A stretch of 42,015 nt of DNA from Azospirillum isscasi (lineage in GTDB: Bacteria; Pseudomonadota; Alphaproteobacteria; Azospirillales; Azospirillaceae), in assembly GCF_030849505.1 (NCBI RefSeq), contig NZ_JAUJFI010000032.1:1-42015 (forward strand), written 5' to 3'. How positions within the stretch are numbered: the stretch's first letter is position 1; each line of letters starts with the position of its first letter. Shown one piece after another: positions 28,505 to 38,824 of the stretch. The notes beneath the pieces are model-generated. The model saw nothing but the letters and a program-made list of their open reading frames with translations, was not told where the DNA came from and searched no databases. A program made the translations under genes and the position numbers.

Positions 28505-28541
28505 AAAAAGAATGAGGCGGGCCGCAACCCGCCTCATTTTC
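28505..28541. terminator. gyrB terminator, bidirectional in form
   Basis: ATGAGGCGGG (28511-28520) and CCCGCCTCAT (28527-28536) form a perfect 10-bp stem with a 6-base loop. It is followed by T-rich runs on both strands (TTTCCTT on plus, TCTTTTTCTC on minus). It lies about 50 bp beyond the gyrB stop and is the clearest intrinsic terminator in the window. Confidence 0.92.
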
Positions 28542-28584
28542 CTTGTCAGAGCCTCGGTTTACGAGTCATCCGACAAAAAAACCA

Positions 28585-31137
<2,553 letters not shown>

Positions 31138-31158
31138 TTACGGCCCGTTCTCCAGGGT

Positions 31159-32469
31159 CTAGGCCGGGGTCACGGTCGCATCCTCGATGTGGAAGCGTTT
31201 GGCGGCGGTGCCCAGCGGGCCGAAGACGGCGTCGTCGGTGCCGGTCATCCAGGCCTGGGCGCCCAGCGCCAGAATCTCGTCGAACAGGGCCTCGCGCCGC
31301 TGCGGGTCGAGATGGGCGGCCACCTCGTCCAGCAGCAGCAGCGGGGCGGCCCCGCGCTCCGCCGCCAGAAGCCGGGCGTTGGCCAGCATGATGGCGATCA
31401 GCAGCGCCTTCTGCTCCCCGGTGGAGCAGAGCGCCGCCGGCATGTCCTTCTGGGCGTGGCGCACCGACAGGTCGCTCTTGTGCGGCCCCGCCGCGGCGCC
31501 GCCGCTCTCCGAATCGGCCCGCCGGCTGTCGCGCAGGGAGCGGCGCAGCGCGTCCTCCGCGGCCAGCGCCGGGCCTTCGTCCAGCCAGCGCTCCACCGTG
31601 CCCTGGACCGACAGGCCGGCGCCGGGGAAGGGGCCGACGGCCCGCCCGCAGGCGGCGCACAGCCGCTGCACAACGTCGCGGCGGGCGGCGGCCACGGCGA
31701 CTCCGGTGGTTGCCATCTGGTCCTCCAGCCCGCTCAGCCAGCCCTCGTCGCCGTTCCAGCCGCGGTGCCCCTCGCGCAGCAGGCGGGCGCGCTCGCGCAG
31801 GGCGTGCTCATAGCGGCTGAGCCGCCCGGCGTGGGCAGGATCGAATCCGAAGACCAGACGGTCGAGGAAGCGGCGGCGCCCGCTGGAGCCTTCCAGGAAC
31901 AGCCGGTCCATCTGCGGGGTCAGCCAGACGACGGCGACATGCTCGGCCAGGACGGTCTGGCCCTTGGCCGGGTGGCCGTCCACCCGGACGACGCGGCGGT
32001 CGCGCTCGGCGCCCGACGCCGCCGGGGGGCCGATCTCCCGGCCCGTGCCGATCTCCACGGGGCCGGTGGGGGTGTCGAGAACGGCGGCGACGGCCCAGCC
32101 CAGGCCGGGGGAGGTCCCGATCCGCTCCACCTCCGACAGCTTGGCGCCGCGCAGGCCGCGTCCGGGGGCGAGGAAGCTGACGGCCTCCAGAAGGTTGGTC
32201 TTGCCCGCACCGTTCGGGCCGGTCAGCACCACCGGGCGGTGGTCGGGCTCCAGGCGCGCGCTGTCATAGCCGCGGAAGCGGGTCAGGGTCAGGCGCGTCA
32301 CCACCAGGGCGGCGGGGGTGTCCGCCGCGAGGGCGGAGGGGGAAAAAGTCTGTCTGGCGTCGAGCAAAGCGTCCGATCCGGAATGCGGGGACCGCGCCAC
32401 CGCAACCCACGAAAGACGGGGTCCAGGGGGCGCCGGCCCAAAGAGCGCCGGTCCGTCCGGACCGGTCAC
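31159..32469 (-). CDS. recF: RecF, recombination mediator ATPase
   Basis: SMC-like ATPase that loads RecA at gaps together with RecOR. In the 436-aa frame, Walker A GPNGAGKT is at 84-91. The signature region includes LCSTGEQKALLIAIML, and Walker B is LLLLDEVAAHLD. The GTG at 32469 overlaps the dnaN stop (GTGA). This start gives about 55 residues before the usual RecF N-terminus (VTRLTLTRFRGY); GTG codons at 32304 or 32301 would give a standard-length protein of about 380 aa, so the true start may be there. Confidence 0.95.
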   Translation of the reverse strand: MTGPDGPALFGPAPPGPRLSWVAVARSPHSGSDALLDARQTFSPSALAADTPAALVVTRLTLTRFRGYDSARLEPDHRPVVLTGPNGAGKTNLLEAVSFLAPGRGLRGAKLSEVERIGTSPGLGWAVAAVLDTPTGPVEIGTGREIGPPAASGAERDRRVVRVDGHPAKGQTVLAEHVAVVWLTPQMDRLFLEGSSGRRRFLDRLVFGFDPAHAGRLSRYEHALRERARLLREGHRGWNGDEGWLSGLEDQMATTGVAVAAARRDVVQRLCAACGRAVGPFPGAGLSVQGTVERWLDEGPALAAEDALRRSLRDSRRADSESGGAAAGPHKSDLSVRHAQKDMPAALCSTGEQKALLIAIMLANARLLAAERGAAPLLLLDEVAAHLDPQRREALFDEILALGAQAWMTGTDDAVFGPLGTAAKRFHIEDATVTPA

Positions 32470-33596
32470 ACACGCATCGGCATCAACACGTAAAGGGCCG
32501 TGGGGTCGGCAACGTCGCGCACGATGGTCGGCGAGGCGGCGTCGGCCAGCGAGAAGCGCGCGCCCTCGCCCTCGATCTGCTGCGTGATATCAAGCAGATA
32601 GCGAGAGTTGAAGCCGATTTCCAGGGGGCCTTCCTGGTAATTGACCTCCAGCTCCTCGGTGGCGCTGCCGGCCTCGGGGCTGGTGGCGGACAGGGTCAGC
32701 GTGCCGCGGGTCAGCGACAGCTTCACCGCCCGGCTCTTCTCGGTGGAGATGGTGGCGACGCGGTCCACGGCGGCGGCGAACAGCTTGGCGTCCACCTCCA
32801 TGGTCTTGTCGTTGCCGACCGGGATCACCCGCTCATAGTCCGGGAAGGTGCCGTCGATCAGCTTGGAGGTCACCACCACCGAATCGAAGGCGAAGCGGAT
32901 CTTGTTGTCCGACAGCGACAGCTCGATGCGGTCGGCGGCCTCGTCGATCAGCTTGCGGATCTCGTTCACCGTCTTGCGCGGCACGATCACGCCGGGGATG
33001 CCGGCGGCTCCCTCCGGCAGCGGCATCTCGACCCGCGCCAGACGGTGGCCGTCGGTCGCCACGGCGCGCAGCACCGGCAGTTCGGACCCGCCCGTCTTGG
33101 CCTTGGCCGCGTGCAGGTAGATGCCGTTCAGATAATAGCGCGTCTCTTCCGTGGAGATGGCGAAGCGGGTGCGGTCCACCAGCGCCCGCAGGTCGCCCGC
33201 CGCCAGATCGAAGCGGTGCGGCAGGTCGCCGCCGGACAGCTGCGGGAAATCGTCCACCGGCAGGCAGGACAGCTTGAACTGCGACCGGCCCGCGCGCAGC
33301 GTCAGGATCGTGCCGTCGCCGCCGATGTCCAGCTCCACCTGGCTGCCGTCGGGCAGCTTGCGCACGATGTCGTACAGCGTGTGGGCCGGGGCGGTGGTGC
33401 CGCCCGCACGGGTCACCGTGGCCGGGACCGTCTCCACGATCTCCAGGTCCATGTCGGTGGCGGCCAGCGACAGCTCGCCGTCGCTCGCCCGCAACAGCAC
33501 GTTGGACAGGATGGGAATGGTGTTCCTGCGCTCCACCACGCTCTGCACATGACCCAGGGACCGGAGAAGGGCGGCGCGTTCGATGATGATGTTCAT
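32466..33596 (-). CDS. dnaN: DNA polymerase III beta sliding clamp
   Basis: 376-aa ring-forming clamp that tethers DNA polymerase III. The start MNIIIERAALLRSLGHVQSV is typical of alphaproteobacterial clamps, and the three repeated clamp domains are present (VVERRNTIPILSNVLL in domain 1; DLRALVDRTRFAISTEETRY in domain 2; FAAAVDRVATISTEKSRAV in domain 3). The C-terminus YVLMPMRV is the conserved clamp end that forms part of the protein-binding pocket. An in-frame opening extends far upstream but has no clamp features. The stop overlaps recF. dnaA is not adjacent. Confidence 0.98.
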   Translation of the reverse strand: MNIIIERAALLRSLGHVQSVVERRNTIPILSNVLLRASDGELSLAATDMDLEIVETVPATVTRAGGTTAPAHTLYDIVRKLPDGSQVELDIGGDGTILTLRAGRSQFKLSCLPVDDFPQLSGGDLPHRFDLAAGDLRALVDRTRFAISTEETRYYLNGIYLHAAKAKTGGSELPVLRAVATDGHRLARVEMPLPEGAAGIPGVIVPRKTVNEIRKLIDEAADRIELSLSDNKIRFAFDSVVVTSKLIDGTFPDYERVIPVGNDKTMEVDAKLFAAAVDRVATISTEKSRAVKLSLTRGTLTLSATSPEAGSATEELEVNYQEGPLEIGFNSRYLLDITQQIEGEGARFSLADAASPTIVRDVADPTALYVLMPMRV

Positions 33597-33690
33597 GCTG
33601 GTCGTCGTCTCGGCAGGTCGTGTTTTCTTGCGATTCGCAGGTGTACCCATGCCGGTCCGGCCGCAGTCCAACGGGCCGGAACGGGGGCGC

Positions 33691-33718
33691 ATGATACCAC
33701 AACGTCGGTTTTGCCGAA
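33691..33718 (-). promoter_or_regulatory. possible dnaN promoter
   Basis: On the minus strand TTCGGC (33718-33713) and TATCAT (33696-33691) are separated by 16 bp, about 95 bp before the dnaN start. The match is modest. The rest of the 299-bp gap 33597-33895 shows no gene. Confidence 0.35.
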
Positions 33719-33895
33719 CCAAATTCGTTCGGGAGGGTGTGGCGGTCTCCGGAAAGGACGATTCCGGCCCGTCCGGAGGTCCGTGATGCTCCCGCGGGGC
33801 ACCCCGCCGTAGGGGGGGCTGCGGCGGAAGCGGTGCGGGCGCCGATTCGGCTGGCGGCGACTCTGGCGTTGCCGGAGACGGCCGAACGGTGCGGA

Positions 33896-34336
33896 TCAGT
33901 GCTTCTTGCGGGCTTCGGCGCGCTGCTTCAACGCTTCGTTCATCGCTTCGAATCCTTTGCGGACGGCGTCGAACGATGACGCGGGCATCATGTGGGGAAG
34001 CAGGCCGGTGAACCGCTCCGAATGATGGAAGCGGACGCCGGCGGCAACGGGCTCGATGCGGAAAATGTGCTCGCCGTCGAACAGTCCGGGAAGGATCAGG
34101 CGGCCCCTCCACCGCAGTTGGCGCTCGGGGTCGGCGACAAGGACCCGGGGGCGAAAGGCCATGCCCTTCTGCCCGTGCGGCACGACGCGAATGGTCAGGC
34201 GTTCACCGGCCCCGGCGATCCCCTCGATGTTCACGATGAACGGGTTCCAGCTTGGGTATGCGGCGAAATCGGTAAGGACGCCCCACACGACGGCAGGGCT
34301 GGCGTCGATCCCGATGATGGTGTCGATCTGCATCAT
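33896..34336 (-). CDS. SRPBCC domain protein (polyketide cyclase/CoxG-like)
   Basis: 146 aa from ATG 34336 (a second ATG follows directly). Typical SRPBCC pattern: MMQIDTIIGIDASPAVVWGV, DFAAYPSWNPFI, then strands ERLTIRVVPHG and RVLVADPERQLRWRG, GEHIFRIEPVAAGVRFHHSE, and a C-terminal helix (AVRKGFEAMNEALKQRAEAR). Proteins of this type bind small hydrophobic ligands; the role here is unknown. It is not closely similar to the other SRPBCC protein in the window (17614). The in-frame extension to 34432 lacks domain features. It lies about 98 bp downstream of the epimerase-like gene. Confidence 0.85.
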   Translation of the reverse strand: MMQIDTIIGIDASPAVVWGVLTDFAAYPSWNPFIVNIEGIAGAGERLTIRVVPHGQKGMAFRPRVLVADPERQLRWRGRLILPGLFDGEHIFRIEPVAAGVRFHHSERFTGLLPHMMPASSFDAVRKGFEAMNEALKQRAEARKKH

Positions 34337-34433
34337 GGGCCGGTTATGCCGCAACGCAAAACCGGATGCCAGCCTGAGCGTGAGCATCCCGCACCGAACG
34401 GCATGGCCGGGAATGCCGCTGAACGGGGACACG

Positions 34434-35330
34434 TCACCCCCTCCCGCCCTCCGCCGCGGACTCCGCCGCGAATTGGGCGTCCAGACCTGCGCGGTAGTCG
34501 GGGTAGGCCAACTCCACGCCGAGCTGGCGCTTGATGCGGTCGTTCTTCACCCGGCGGCAGTCGGCGTAGAAGCTGGCGGCCATCGGCGAGAGCCCGGCCT
34601 CTTCGAAGGGCAGCAGGGGCGGCGGCTCCACCCCCAGAAGGCCGCAGGCGTAGCTCACCACCTCGTGCGAGGGGGTCGGCAGATCGTCGGCGACGTTGTA
34701 GACGGCCCCCAGCGTCGGCTTGTCCATCGAGGCGCGGAGCGTCGCCGCGATGTCCTCCACATGGATGCGGCTGAAGACCTGCCCGGGCTTGTCCACCCGC
34801 CGGGCGGTTCCGTCGCGCACGTTGTCCAGCGCGCTGCGCCCCGGTCCGTAGATGCCGGCCAGCCGGAAGACATGCACCGGCACGCCGTACTGCCGGTACA
34901 GGTTCAGCCACCCGCGCTCCGCTTCGACGCGGCGCTTCTGCCGCTCGCCGGTGGGGCGCAGCCACGCCGCCTCGCCCACCCATTCGCCCTTGGTGTCGCC
35001 GTAGACCCCGGTGGTGGAGAGGTAGCCGGCCCAGTCGAGCGTCCGCAGGTCCGCCAGATCCATGGCGTGCTGGTCCAGCACCGGGTCGCCCCGCTCGTCG
35101 GGCGGGACGCTGACCAGCAGGTGGGTGGTGCCGGCCAGCGCGGCGCGGGCGTCCTCCAGCGGGCGGCCCCGGTCGAACAGGAACGCCTCGATTCCCTGCG
35201 CCTCCAGGGCGGCGCGCTTGTCCTCGCCGCGGCAGGTGGCGGCGATCCGCCAGCCCTCGGCCCTCAGCCGGTCGGCGAAAACGCGGGCGGTGAAGCCCAG
35301 GCCGAAGACGAACAGACGGGGTGAAGCCAT
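34434..35330 (-). CDS. SDR-family NAD(P)-dependent epimerase/dehydratase-like protein
   Basis: 298 aa. The Rossmann start is LFVFGLGFTARVFADRL, a G-x-G-x-x-A-type fingerprint that differs from the classic GxxGxxG. Then come GYLSTTGVYGDTKGEWV with the SDR Tyr region, VFRLAGIYGPGRSALD (extended-SDR substrate region) and VEDIAATLRASMDKP. The Y-x3-K pair is not clear, as in YeeZ-like atypical SDRs, so catalysis is uncertain. ATG 35330 was chosen at the Rossmann edge; the frame opens 66 bp further up. It is divergent from the TPR gene. Confidence 0.85.
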   Translation of the reverse strand: MASPRLFVFGLGFTARVFADRLRAEGWRIAATCRGEDKRAALEAQGIEAFLFDRGRPLEDARAALAGTTHLLVSVPPDERGDPVLDQHAMDLADLRTLDWAGYLSTTGVYGDTKGEWVGEAAWLRPTGERQKRRVEAERGWLNLYRQYGVPVHVFRLAGIYGPGRSALDNVRDGTARRVDKPGQVFSRIHVEDIAATLRASMDKPTLGAVYNVADDLPTPSHEVVSYACGLLGVEPPPLLPFEEAGLSPMAASFYADCRRVKNDRIKRQLGVELAYPDYRAGLDAQFAAESAAEGGRG

Positions 35331-35382
35331 GTCTTGCGGGGTCCTTGCGTCGGAAGCGGCAATGACGGAGTGTAAGGCCGCC

Positions 35383-36207
35383 ATGAACCGACGCAACGCT
35401 TACCACATCACGGCCGTGCTGGCGCTCCTGTCCGCCGGTCTGGCCTTCTCCGTTCCGGCTTCCGCGGCTCCCGCCGTCGACCACAACCGGGAGTTCCAGG
35501 CCTGCCTGACGCTGGCCGAGAAGCGCCCCGCCGAGGCGCTGGAAAGCGCCCAGACCTGGCTGAACCGCGGCGGCGGCGACCATGCCCGGCTGTGCCAGGC
35601 GCTGGCGCTGTTCCACAAGGGCGACTTCACCACCGCCGGGGCGCGGCTGGAGGAACTGGCCCCCGTGCTGGGCAAGGACGACCCGAAGGCGGCGGCCTCG
35701 ATCCTGGGGCGGGCCGGCTGGGCGTGGCTGCGCGCCGGGGACAACGCGCGGGCGGAGCGGGCCTATAGCCGCGCGCTGGCGCTTCAGCCGGACGACGTGG
35801 ACCTGCTGATCGACCGCGCCATCGCGCGGGCCGAGACGGAGCGTTTCTGGGACGCCGTCGCCGACCTGGACGCGGCGCTGGCGAGGGACCCGCGGCGGCC
35901 CGAGGCCTATCTCTACCGCGCCGCCGCCCACAAGGCGCTGGCCAACGACCGGCAGGCCGTCGCCGACATCGACCGCGCGCTGGAGCTGCGGCCCGGCGAT
36001 CCGGACGCCCTGCTGCTGCGCGGCAACATCAAGGCGCAGGCCGGCAATCTGGCCGGCGCGCGCGAGGATTGGGGGCAGATCGTCCGCAACGCGCCGGACA
36101 GCGGGGCGGCGAAGACGGCGCAAGCCAATCTCGACCGCTCCGCCCGCGCACCCGCTCCCGCACCCAAAGGTGAAGCGAAGGGCGCCGCCGCTCCCGCAAA
36201 ACCTTAA
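35383..36207 (+). CDS. exported TPR-repeat protein
   Basis: 274 aa. A signal peptide (AYHITAVLALLSAGLAFSVPASA) targets it to the periplasm. At least five tetratricopeptide helices pairs follow: ASILGRAGWAWLRAGDNARA, AYSRALALQPDDVDLLIDRA, ERFWDAVADLDAALARDPRR, AYLYRAAAHKALANDRQAVA, and DIDRALELRPGDPDALLLRG. A Pro/Ala/Lys tail ends the protein (APAPAPKGEAKGAAAPAKP). TPR arrays mediate protein-protein contacts; no enzymatic part is seen. An alternative start 21 bp upstream (35362) would add MTECKAA. Confidence 0.88.
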   Translation: MNRRNAYHITAVLALLSAGLAFSVPASAAPAVDHNREFQACLTLAEKRPAEALESAQTWLNRGGGDHARLCQALALFHKGDFTTAGARLEELAPVLGKDDPKAAASILGRAGWAWLRAGDNARAERAYSRALALQPDDVDLLIDRAIARAETERFWDAVADLDAALARDPRRPEAYLYRAAAHKALANDRQAVADIDRALELRPGDPDALLLRGNIKAQAGNLAGAREDWGQIVRNAPDSGAAKTAQANLDRSARAPAPAPKGEAKGAAAPAKP

Positions 36208-36269
36208 TCGCGGTGGGGGCGATACGCTAATTTTACAAGGCTCCTGCGACATTTGGCCGGCTGGACGGA

Positions 36270-36284
36270 TGCGAACGCTTCGCA
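36270..36284. promoter_or_regulatory. possible Fur/Mur-type operator upstream of feoA
   Basis: The perfect dyad TGCGAACGCTTCGCA lies about 58 bp before feoA. It resembles the alphaproteobacterial Fur/Mur box TGCAAATNATTTGCA in its outer TGC..GCA and inner AA..TT, with some differences. Iron-responsive control of feo is expected; this site is a candidate only. Confidence 0.35.
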
Positions 36285-36341
36285 GGATCATCCGCGGCGA
36301 AGAGGGGCGGAACGCGCCCCCCGGTGCGATCAGGTGCAGCC

Positions 36342-36641
36342 ATGAGCGGTCAGTCCTTCCCTGAAACAGGCCAGCGCCCCGGCGGACGGCATTTGGGCGA
36401 GTTGAGGAAGGGCCAGCGCGCCCGCGTGACCGGGGTCGACGAGACGGCGGTCGTCACCTCCCTTCCCGAAGGGGAACTGGAACGCCGCATGATCGAGATG
36501 GGGCTGGTCGAGGGCTCCCACGTCGAGGTTCTGCACGAGGCCTTCCCGGGCCGCGACCCCATCGCCATCCGCGTGAACGAACACACGCTGGCGCTCCGCC
36601 GTGCGGAGGCGCGGGCCGTGCTGGTGGCGCCCGCCGCCTGA
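36342..36641 (+). CDS. feoA: FeoA, ferrous iron transport accessory protein
   Basis: 99-aa cytoplasmic SH3-like protein that works with FeoB. Typical FeoA features: LGELRKGQRARVTGVD, LERRMIEMGLVEGSHVEVLH, DPIAIRVNEHTLALRRAEARAVLV. ATG 36342 lies in front of the SH3 domain; a GTG 18 bp upstream is possible. feoB follows 49 bp downstream, so they form an operon. Confidence 0.93.
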   Translation: MSGQSFPETGQRPGGRHLGELRKGQRARVTGVDETAVVTSLPEGELERRMIEMGLVEGSHVEVLHEAFPGRDPIAIRVNEHTLALRRAEARAVLVAPAA

Positions 36642-36690
36642 CGCGCGGCGCCCCCGTTCCAAAACGACTCCTTATCCAAGGACATCGGCC

Positions 36691-38613
36691 ATGTCGGTGA
36701 TGACATCCGCCGCCGTGCCGCCGCGCATCGCGCTGGTCGGCAACCCGAACTGCGGCAAGACCGCCCTGTTCAACGCGCTGACCGGGTCGCGCCAGAAGGT
36801 GGCGAACTATCCCGGCGTCACGGTGGAACGGAAGATCGGGCATTTCGTCAGCCCGCTGGGCCGCCGCGTTCAGGTGATCGACCTGCCGGGCACCTACAGC
36901 CTGCGCGCCCGCTCGCCCGACGAGGAGGTGACCCGCGACGTGGTGCTGGGCCGCTTCGCGCACGAGGAGAGCCCCGACCTGCTGGTCTGCGTCGCCGACG
37001 CCACCAACCTGCGCCTGAACCTGCGGCTGGTGGTGGAGCTGAAGCGGCTGGGGCTTCCGATCATCCTGGCGCTGAACATGATGGACGCGGCGGAGAAGCG
37101 CGGCTGCCGGATCGACGCGGCGGCGCTGTCCGCGGCGCTCGGCGTGCCGGTGGTGCCCACCGTCGCCATCCGCCGCGGCGGCGTCCAGCCGCTGCTGGAC
37201 CAGATCGACGGGGCCGTCGCATTGGCGGCGGCGGCGGACGCCGCGGAAAGCCCCGCCCCCTGCTGCTCCCCCTGCGGCTCCCCCAACGGCTGGAGCGAGC
37301 CGTCCTCGCGGGAACTGCGCGCCTATCACCAGGAGGTCGAGGGGCTGCTGGCCCGCTGCGTGACCGACGCCGGCCTGCCGCCCGTGGCGACCCGGCGGGT
37401 GGACGCCGTGCTGCTGCACCCGGTGTTCGGGCTGGCCTTCCTGTTCCTGGTGCTGTTCCTGATGTTCCAGGCGGTGTTCGCCTGGGCCGAGGCGCCGATG
37501 AACCTGATCGACGGCGCGGTCAGCGGGCTGAAGGACTGGGTGGCCGCCACCCTGCCGGACGGCGCGCTGCGCAGCCTGCTGACCGACGGGATCATCGCCG
37601 GGGTGGGCAGCGTGGTCATCTTCCTGCCGCAGATCCTGGTGCTGTTCTTCTTCATCCTGGTGCTGGAGGCCACCGGCTATCTGGCCCGCGCCGCCTTCCT
37701 GCTGGACCGGCTGATGGGCGGGGTGGGGCTGCACGGGCGGGCCTTCATCCCGCTGCTGTCCAGCTTCGCCTGCGCGGTGCCCGGCGTCATGGCGGCGCGC
37801 ACCATCGAGAACCGGGCCGACCGGCTGGCCACCATCATGATCGCCCCGCTGATGACCTGCTCCGCCCGGCTGCCGGTCTACACGCTGCTGATCGCGGCCT
37901 TCGTGCCGGACCGTCCGGTGCTGGGCGGTCTGGTCGGGCTGCCGGGGCTGGTGATGTTCGCGCTCTATGCCGCGGGCATCCTGTCGGCGCTGGCCGTCGC
38001 CTTCGTGCTGAAGGGCACGGTGTTCAAGGGCGCGCGGGAACCGCTGCTGATGGAGCTTCCGGCCTACCGCCTGCCCAACCCGCGCGACATCGCGCTGGGC
38101 CTGTTCGAGCGGGCCAGGATCTTCCTGGCGCGGGCCGGCACCACGATCTTCGCGCTGATGATCGTCATGTGGTTCCTGGCCAGCGTCCCCGGCGCGCCGG
38201 AGGGGGCGAGCGAGCCGGCCATCCAGTATTCCATCGCCGGCATGATCGGCCATGCGCTGGAACCGCTGCTGGCGCCCATCGGCTTCACTTGGCAGATCGC
38301 CGTGGCCCTGGTGCCGGGCATCGCGGCGCGCGAGGTTGCGGTGGGCGTGCTGGGCACCATCTACGCGCTGAGCGACAGCGGGGACGCGCTGCAATCGTCG
38401 CTGGCCGGGGCGCTGGCCGCCTCCTGGGGGCTGCCGACCGCCCTGTCGCTGCTCGCCTGGTACGTCTTCGCCCCGCAGTGCATCGCCACCCTGACGGTGG
38501 TGAAGCGGGAAACCAACGGCTGGTTCTGGCCGGCGGTGATGTTCGCCTACATGATCGCGCTGGCTTATGGCGCGAGTTTCGTCACCTACCGCGTCGCCTC
38601 GGCGTTGCTGTAA
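36691..38613 (+). CDS. feoB: FeoB, ferrous iron transporter
   Basis: 640-aa inner-membrane Fe(II) transporter with an N-terminal GTPase. G1 GNPNCGKT (17-24), G2 Thr44 in NYPGVTVERK, G3 DLPG (64-67) and G4 NMMD are present. The membrane part has the two Gate motifs; conserved core stretches include LLSSFACAVPGVMAARTIEN and APLMTCSARLPVYTLLIAAF, both with the conserved Cys. There is no C-terminal FeoC-like domain. At 640 aa it is shorter than E. coli FeoB (773 aa) but within range for alphaproteobacteria. It is co-transcribed with feoA and the Cys-rich companion. Confidence 0.96.
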   Translation: MSVMTSAAVPPRIALVGNPNCGKTALFNALTGSRQKVANYPGVTVERKIGHFVSPLGRRVQVIDLPGTYSLRARSPDEEVTRDVVLGRFAHEESPDLLVCVADATNLRLNLRLVVELKRLGLPIILALNMMDAAEKRGCRIDAAALSAALGVPVVPTVAIRRGGVQPLLDQIDGAVALAAAADAAESPAPCCSPCGSPNGWSEPSSRELRAYHQEVEGLLARCVTDAGLPPVATRRVDAVLLHPVFGLAFLFLVLFLMFQAVFAWAEAPMNLIDGAVSGLKDWVAATLPDGALRSLLTDGIIAGVGSVVIFLPQILVLFFFILVLEATGYLARAAFLLDRLMGGVGLHGRAFIPLLSSFACAVPGVMAARTIENRADRLATIMIAPLMTCSARLPVYTLLIAAFVPDRPVLGGLVGLPGLVMFALYAAGILSALAVAFVLKGTVFKGAREPLLMELPAYRLPNPRDIALGLFERARIFLARAGTTIFALMIVMWFLASVPGAPEGASEPAIQYSIAGMIGHALEPLLAPIGFTWQIAVALVPGIAAREVAVGVLGTIYALSDSGDALQSSLAGALAASWGLPTALSLLAWYVFAPQCIATLTVVKRETNGWFWPAVMFAYMIALAYGASFVTYRVASALL

Positions 38614-38634
38614 CGGAAGGGGGAGGGCCGGGCC

Positions 38635-38814
38635 ATGTGGCAGGATCTGGTGGTCGCGGTGGTGGTGGCGCTGGCCGCGGGCTGGACGGTGTGGCGCCTG
38701 ATCCTTCCGGCCCGGCTGCGCGCCCGCCTGCTGGGCCGCGCGGCGCCGGGGTCCCACGGCTGCGGCGGGGGGTGCAAGGGATGCGGTCCGTCCGGCGGCT
38801 CAAGCTGCCATTGA
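38635..38814 (+). CDS. FeoB-associated Cys-rich membrane protein
   Basis: 59-aa protein read from ATG 38635, 21 bp after feoB, with GGGGGAGGG upstream. One N-terminal membrane helix (DLVVAVVVALAAGWTVWRLI) is followed by a basic turn and a Cys cluster near the C-terminus (HGCGGGCKGCGPSGGSSCH). This is the pattern of the FeoB-associated Cys-rich family that follows feoB in many bacteria; it may help assemble or regulate the transporter or bind iron. The stop is 10 bp from the convergent diguanylate cyclase stop. Confidence 0.85.
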   Translation: MWQDLVVAVVVALAAGWTVWRLILPARLRARLLGRAAPGSHGCGGGCKGCGPSGGSSCH

Positions 38815-38824
38815 GCGGGCCGGC

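Noticed and set aside
32466..34112. Long N-terminal extension of dnaN
   Set aside because: The upstream 170 codons cover the promoter gap and part of the neighbouring gene and show no clamp similarity; MNIIIERAALLRSL is the standard clamp start.
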